Source of the DNA: Nocardia otitidiscaviarum NBRC 14405
Lineage (GTDB): Bacteria; Actinomycetota; Actinomycetes; Mycobacteriales; Mycobacteriaceae
Assembly (NCBI RefSeq): GCF_000308635.1
Contig: NZ_BAGD01000081.1
Coordinates: 62,001-126,000 of the forward strand
Length of the DNA stretch: 64,000 bases
Direction of reading: 5' to 3'
Positions 59,994-64,000 of the stretch are shown here, one piece after another (position 1 is the stretch's first letter; every line of letters starts with the position of its first letter). The notes under the pieces were generated by a model that saw only the letters and a list, made by a program, of their open reading frames with translations, searched no databases and had not been told where the DNA came from. Both the position numbers and the translations under genes were made by a program.

Positions 59994-60295
59994 GCACGAG
60001 CCGAATCGACACGTTCGGCAACTGCCCGACACTTCGACGCGGATGTTCTCCCCATCTGGGTGCGAGTCGACGACCCGGTCGTCGAGTTGTCCGCCACCCG
60101 CGGAATCGTTCTGACCCACACCAAGATCCGCAACATCACCCCCACCCATATCGAGCTCTGGTGCGGCAAGAAGTACCTCCGCGACTCCATGCGCCCCGCC
60201 GCCGATCCGCATCAGGGACCTTCACCCGCCCCAACTCCTTCCTGCCCGGTGTGCGAGTCCGACTCGCCAGCCCCGCCCACCCCGAGGCCCGATAA
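59991..60295 (+). pseudogene. frameshifted small gene
   Basis: From GTG 59991 the frame reads a protein-like sequence (FDADVLPIWVRVDDPVVELSA, ITPTHIELWCGKKYLRDSM) with G/C-ending codons. Around 60205-60215 codon character moves to another frame, which reads SGTFTRPNSFLPGVRVRLASPAHPEAR and stops at TAA 60293-60295, two bases before the next start. This pattern indicates one frameshift in a small gene of unknown function. Confidence 0.45.
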
Positions 60296-60297
60296 CC

Positions 60298-60500
60298 ATG
60301 ACCGAGTACATCTCTCCGCGTGCCCTGCAACTGGCGGGCTGCGACTTCACCGGCCCCATGAACCCCCTCGAAGCCCGCGATACCCAAGCCCTGCACCGCG
60401 ATTGCGACCCGGCGTTCTGCACGACGGCAAGTCGGGCCGCCGCAATCCAGACCGCCGCGCCGCCTTCCCGATCCGCGCCGCCCTCGTACTGAACCGATGA
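60298..60500 (+). pseudogene. second frameshifted small gene
   Basis: ATG 60298 opens MTEYISPRALQLAGCDFTGP then MNPLEARDTQALHRDCDPA with strong G/C-ending codons. Near 60418 codon character shifts to another frame reading LHDGKSGRRNPDRRAAFPIRAALVLNR, ending TGA 60498-60500. It starts two bases after the preceding small gene, so the two were probably an operon. A frameshift has split it. Function unknown. Confidence 0.45.
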
Positions 60501-60524
60501 TCGGGGTGGGCGCGCGGCCCCTCG

Positions 60525-61721
60525 CTACGCCCGGCCTGTCTCCCCGCGCAGAGCGGTCATCGCGGCGGCCAGTGTCGTCGCGGCGGCGGCGAGCGCGGCG
60601 GTCGCGGCCCACCCGAACCAGCCGACGGCGGCGGCTCCGAAGGCGGTGCCGAGACTGCCCCCGATGAAGTAGACGATCATATAGGCGCTGTTGAACCGCG
60701 CGGGCGCATCCGGGTCGATCGCGAGCACCGTGCTCTGATTGGCGACCTGGGCCGCGAACAGCCCGGCGTCGAAAAGCCCCAGACAGACAAGAGTCACAAC
60801 GGTATTGGACAGGAACGCGGCCAGTCCCACCGCACTGACGACCGCCAAGACCAACCCCACCAGGATCACCCGCCGCGCGCCGATCCGATCGGTCCATACT
60901 CCGGCGATCCGGGTGGCGGCGACACCGAGCAGTCCCGCGACCGCGTACCAGCCGATCCGTTCGGGCGAGTACGAGAACGGCGGCTGCGACAGCGCCACCG
61001 CGAGCCCGGCCCAGATCGCGCAGAACGCGAAGAACCACAGCGCGCCCCGGCCTGCCGCCAGCCGCAGCAGCGGGTACCGGACGTAGAGCGTGGGAAGCCC
61101 GCGCAATGTCGTGAGATAGCCCGCGGTCGCTGATCCGGCCGCCGCGGGCAGCACGAAGTGAGCGATGACCGCGACGACCGCACACGCTCCCGCGAAGACG
61201 AGCAGCATTCCCCGCCAGCCCATGCCGTCCGCCAACCACCCGCCCACGAACCGTCCCGCGATGATCCCACCCGAAATACCGGCGGTGACGATTCCCAGCA
61301 CTGTCGCTCGCCGTTCCGGTCGCGTGAATCGTCCTGCCACCGAACTCAATTGCGCCCCCACCGCGGACCCGACGCCGATCACTCCGACGACCAGTCCGAG
61401 CAGCCACGCCGATCCGGCCACCGCATTCGCCGCCAAAGTCACCGCGAGAGCAGCGAATTGCACAGACACCACCGTGCGTGGCGAATACTGGTCGACCAGC
61501 GGAACCAGCAACGCCAACCCCACCAGGTATCCGATCGGCCCGCAGGCCAGGGCCGTCCCGATGACCGCCACCGAAACCTGCAGCGTGCCAGCGACCTCCG
61601 CGATGGCCGGTTGCAGCGGATAGATACTCGCGGTGCCCAGCGCCGCCGCGAGCGCCATGAACCACACCACCGCGATCGGCAGCGTCGTGGCACGGGTTGT
61701 CCGCATGACATCGATTTCCAT
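60525..61721 (-). CDS. major facilitator superfamily transporter
   Basis: The 398-residue protein has about twelve membrane helices and the MFS motif-A-like loop DQYSPRTVV between helices 2 and 3, with an echo (WTDRIGARRVILVG) in the second half. ATSIYPLQPAIAEVAGTLQVS and GTALACGPIGYLVGLAL resemble the DHA1 drug/arabinose-efflux subfamily. It is divergent from the O-methyltransferase at 61816 and may export that enzyme's product (inference). Confidence 0.85.
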   Translation of the reverse strand: MEIDVMRTTRATTLPIAVVWFMALAAALGTASIYPLQPAIAEVAGTLQVSVAVIGTALACGPIGYLVGLALLVPLVDQYSPRTVVSVQFAALAVTLAANAVAGSAWLLGLVVGVIGVGSAVGAQLSSVAGRFTRPERRATVLGIVTAGISGGIIAGRFVGGWLADGMGWRGMLLVFAGACAVVAVIAHFVLPAAAGSATAGYLTTLRGLPTLYVRYPLLRLAAGRGALWFFAFCAIWAGLAVALSQPPFSYSPERIGWYAVAGLLGVAATRIAGVWTDRIGARRVILVGLVLAVVSAVGLAAFLSNTVVTLVCLGLFDAGLFAAQVANQSTVLAIDPDAPARFNSAYMIVYFIGGSLGTAFGAAAVGWFGWAATAALAAAATTLAAAMTALRGETGRA

Positions 61722-61815
61722 GCCTCGACGCTAGAAATCGCATCACCCCACGTCCGGCGGAAATCGGCCGACATAGTTACCGCCGCCGATGCGACGCGGG
61801 GCACAGTGGATATTC

Positions 61816-62772
61816 GTGGAACACGACGACGATACGAAGACGCTGCACCGCCTGGCCGGTCTGGCCACACCCATGGCACTCCGTGTCGCGGTGACTCTGG
61901 GCCTGCCCGATCGGCTACTGGGCAACGGCGCGTCCGTCACCGCCCTCGCGGCCGACCTCACCATCTCCCCGATCGCACTCGACCTGCTACTGGCCCACCT
62001 CACCACGCTCGGCGTCATGGAGCGAACCGCCACCGGCTACCGCACCACCGCCTACGGCGCGAACCTTTCCGCCGCCGCCGACACCGGCCTGGTCGACCTT
62101 CTCCACCTCGATTCCGCAGGCGGCCGCGCCGCCTACCCCCGCCGATACGGCCGGGACTTCTGGTCCGACCTGGCCCAGCACACAGCGCTACGCGAATCGT
62201 TCGACCGCCAGATGGCCCACCGTCTGCACGCTCAAATCCCGCGCATGGTCACGGGTTTCGAATGGTCGCGCTTCGCCACCATCATCGATGTCGGCGGCGG
62301 TACCGGCACGCTGTTGGCCGCCATCCTCACCGCCCACCCGCACATCAACGGCCACCTGATCGACCTCGAACCGACCGCCACGCAGGCGCGCCGTACCTTC
62401 GCCGAACACCACCTCGAGCAGCGCGCCCGGGTGACGGCCGCCAGCTTCTTCGATCCGCTCCCCGCAGGCGGTGACGCCTACCTCCTGGTCGACATCCTGC
62501 ACGACTGGGACGATGAGAACGCCGACCGCATCCTGGCCCGCTGCGTCGAAGCGGCCACTCCGGACAGCCGCATCATCGTTATCGAACCGGTCGGGGACCG
62601 CTGCGCCGGTACCGAATTCAATCTTGCCATGCTCGCGATCTTCGGTAGCCGGGAACGTCGGATCGACGAATTCCGCTCTCTCGCAGCACCGCACGACCTC
62701 ACCCTGGAAACGGTCACCGACCTCTCCGAGCAACGCTGCCTTCTCGAATTCCGCCTCACCCCCGCCCGGTGA
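61816..62772 (+). CDS. O-methyltransferase, COMT/antibiotic-biosynthesis type
   Basis: The 318-residue protein has an N-terminal winged-helix dimerisation part (RLAGLATPMALRVAVTLGLPDRLL) and the class I SAM fold: motif I IIDVGGGTGTLLAAIL, motif II GHLIDLEPTA, and the VDILHDWDDENADRIL region, whose HDW carries the family catalytic His. It resembles TcmO/DmpM-type enzymes of polyketide or phenazine tailoring. GTG 61816 is chosen; ATG 61789 would add nine residues. Its substrate is unknown. It is divergent from the MFS transporter, with a 94-base gap. Confidence 0.85.
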   Translation: MEHDDDTKTLHRLAGLATPMALRVAVTLGLPDRLLGNGASVTALAADLTISPIALDLLLAHLTTLGVMERTATGYRTTAYGANLSAAADTGLVDLLHLDSAGGRAAYPRRYGRDFWSDLAQHTALRESFDRQMAHRLHAQIPRMVTGFEWSRFATIIDVGGGTGTLLAAILTAHPHINGHLIDLEPTATQARRTFAEHHLEQRARVTAASFFDPLPAGGDAYLLVDILHDWDDENADRILARCVEAATPDSRIIVIEPVGDRCAGTEFNLAMLAIFGSRERRIDEFRSLAAPHDLTLETVTDLSEQRCLLEFRLTPAR

Positions 62773-62785
62773 TTTGGGCGGGGGT
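62758..62785. terminator. strong bidirectional hairpin terminator
   Basis: ACCCCCGCCC (62758-62767) and GGGCGGGGGT (62776-62785) are perfect ten-base arms around an eight-base loop. The hairpin covers the methyltransferase stop codon and lies 33 bases before the convergent secreted-protein stop. A short T-rich run (GGTTTCT) follows at about 62794. Confidence 0.7.
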
Positions 62786-62817
62786 TCGGCTTCGGTTTCT
62801 CCGCGCGCTCCCGGAAC

Positions 62818-63123
62818 TCAGACCGGCGAAGGATTGGCAGTGTAGATGTAGAACCCGGCGGGGTCCTTACCGCGCGCATCGGGCCCCTGCCCGCTGTTGG
62901 GACGCCATTCGCAATCGGTGACCGAACTGAGGTGCGGCCCAGGGGTTTCGCTCAAATGCTGCCAGCAGGACGCTTGATCGCTGAAGCCCCACAGTGCGAG
63001 ATTCGGACCCATCACCTTGTGATAGATCAGATTGGGCGCGGCCGCCGCCTCCGGCGCTACCACGCCTGCCACCAATCCCATTGCCGCAGCCGCCAATACC
63101 GCACGCCGCAGATATCTGTACAT
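62818..63123 (-). CDS. small secreted protein, 101 aa
   Basis: The product has a signal peptide (1-29, ending PEAAAAP) and a short mature domain (NLIYHKVMGPNLALWGFSDQASCWQHLSETPG) with two Cys that could pair (ASCWQH, TDCEWRP). It resembles the small Cys-containing secreted proteins common in Nocardia, with unknown role. The ATG is at 63123. Confidence 0.7.
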   Translation of the reverse strand: MYRYLRRAVLAAAAMGLVAGVVAPEAAAAPNLIYHKVMGPNLALWGFSDQASCWQHLSETPGPHLSSVTDCEWRPNSGQGPDARGKDPAGFYIYTANPSPV

Positions 63124-63528
63124 ACGCTTTCCTCCCGATCGAGTCGTTCACTCCTCCGACGCTCCGAACGCTAGGCGGACGAACACCGGTCGGGCTTGCG
63201 GAACTCGTGCGACAGCCCGGCATCCCAGGATGAACGCGCTGTTCAGAGCCGGTGTATCAGGTTGTGCCAAGTTGTCCGGTCCGGACGAACCGGGGTGTGC
63301 GAAGGTCTCGATCCCCCGCGTCGGGACTTCGATGCCGCGGCTTCAACGCCGCCCGCGATCCGACACCGCCACCGGGGAGGTTCGCCGGTGGGGACGCATT
63401 CGTGCTGCCGAGCACCGCGAAACGAAGCTCTCCCTTCATGTAACCCGGTATGCACACACAGCTTTGCCCAAACCGCAACGAACGTCCGAACTTTGTCGCT
63501 TCAGCCCATCCCACCTACGGTATCCCCC
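63124..63528. other. 405-base intergenic region
   Basis: This separates the divergent secreted-protein and antitoxin-like genes. Frames here give Arg-rich products without start signals or family resemblance, and I annotate no gene. It is presumably a divergent promoter region; I see no palindrome longer than chance. Confidence 0.4.
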
Positions 63529-63975
63529 ATGGCAACGCTCGCAATCGACGATCTGCCCGCCCCGGCTGCGAATGTCCTGCGCCGACGAGCTCGAGCGGCC
63601 GGCCAGCCCCTCCCCGACTACCTCCGCGCGGAACTGACCCGCCTCGCCCGTACCCGCGTGCCGGTAGACGCCATCGTCGATTTCCTCGAATCGGACAATC
63701 CGCCCAGTGATTCCGCCGAATTCGATGCCACCACAACAGCATTGAGCGCCGAATACAACCTCCCTCCGGAAACCGTGCAGGTCCTCACCCGCCGCGCGAA
63801 CGCCACCGGCATCCCCCTCCCCGACTACATCCACCGAGAACTCCTCACCCTCGCCCGCCGCACCTCGATCGACGACGTGGTCCTCGAACTCCGCGAGGTC
63901 CAACAACAGAACCCCGAACTCCAGATCGACATGGAAGCGGTGATTTCCGCCGTCCGCTACGCCCGCACGGATTAG
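63529..63975 (+). CDS. tandem FitA/VapB-type antitoxin-domain protein
   Basis: The 148-residue protein contains two copies of a FitA-like ribbon-helix-helix antitoxin domain. The first (residues 3-42) reads LAIDDLPAPAANVLRRRARAAGQPLPDYLRAELTRLA in pattern; the second (about 74-113) reads LPPETVQVLTRRANATGIPLPDYIHRELLTLA. Each is followed by a short helical tail (DAIVDFLES; DDVVLELRE). Single-domain VapB/FitA proteins bind DNA as dimers and neutralise a PIN-domain toxin. A fused pair could act as an internal dimer. No toxin gene is visible in the remaining 25 bases, so the partner, if any, lies beyond the window. Confidence 0.7.
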   Translation: MATLAIDDLPAPAANVLRRRARAAGQPLPDYLRAELTRLARTRVPVDAIVDFLESDNPPSDSAEFDATTTALSAEYNLPPETVQVLTRRANATGIPLPDYIHRELLTLARRTSIDDVVLELREVQQQNPELQIDMEAVISAVRYARTD

Positions 63976-64000
63976 ACCTACCCGACCGAACGGACCGTGG

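Noticed and set aside
1..64000. CRISPR array, tRNA or rRNA genes
   Set aside because: No regularly spaced identical repeats with unique spacers were seen; TTCGAATCC-like strings found (for example near 29346) lie in coding sequence and do not fold as tRNA.

Overview
The window is a stretch of high-GC actinobacterial chromosome. GTG starts are frequent, third codon positions are mostly G or C, and genes overlap as ATGA, GTGA or TGATG. The gene set points to a mycolic-acid actinomycete, most likely Nocardia (inference): a SUF operon beside an MptB-type mannosyltransferase, ABC pair and CtaA; a proteasome beta subunit; F420-linked oxidoreductases; a mycothiol-dependent isomerase-family protein; Ku; an actinobacterial LexA; lycopene cyclase; and a RafH/HPF-like factor. 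I see no tRNA, rRNA, CRISPR array, IS element or prophage.

Layout. 0.4-10 kb: accessory metabolism, with a P450 lacking the ExxR arginine, an AraC regulator, a DUF2071 protein, a mycothiol isomerase-type protein, an LLM oxidoreductase, an alpha/beta hydrolase, a lipoprotein, a HAD-like protein and a methyltransferase. 10.2-11.1 kb: a decayed gene and a secreted Excalibur protein. 11.2-17.9 kb: two translationally coupled gene pairs on the minus strand. One is a P-loop ATPase with a membrane-anchored type-1 periplasmic-binding receptor; the other is two unrecognised cytosolic proteins. A secreted glycine-zipper protein on the plus strand lies between them. This is the best candidate for an undescribed system. 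18-22 kb: GerW/YtfJ, a Ddn-like F420 protein, an HTH-like protein and a four-part TerD fusion. 22-34 kb: SDR, ECF42 sigma factor with its DGPF partner, a TetR/old-yellow-enzyme operon with a perfect operator palindrome, a repeat-rich membrane protein, lycopene cyclase, Ku, GNAT, LexA and the RafH-like factor.

34.8-41.2 kb holds the complete sufR-B-D-C-S-U-T operon, which makes and inserts Fe-S clusters and is probably autoregulated by the Fe-S protein SufR. In Mycobacterium tuberculosis this operon lies directly against mptB-ABC-ctaA. Here the two blocks are separated by about 12 kb (41.2-53.5 kb) that carries a PHA-synthase-like hydrolase, a Tat-exported agmatine deiminase with its TetR and operator, a ParA/MinD-like ATPase, a Ser/Thr kinase, an OmpR-type two-component system facing a small secreted protein, a lone proteasome beta subunit and a nuclease-like protein. 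The mptB-ABC block resumes at 53.6 kb and is split from ctaA by a VOC gene and its divergent WYL regulator, with an inverted-repeat operator between them.

59.5-60.5 kb is visibly decaying: an intact DUF397 gene, a truncated DUF5753 regulator and two frameshifted small genes. The window ends with an MFS transporter divergent from an O-methyltransferase, a small secreted protein and a protein made of two FitA/VapB-like antitoxin domains.
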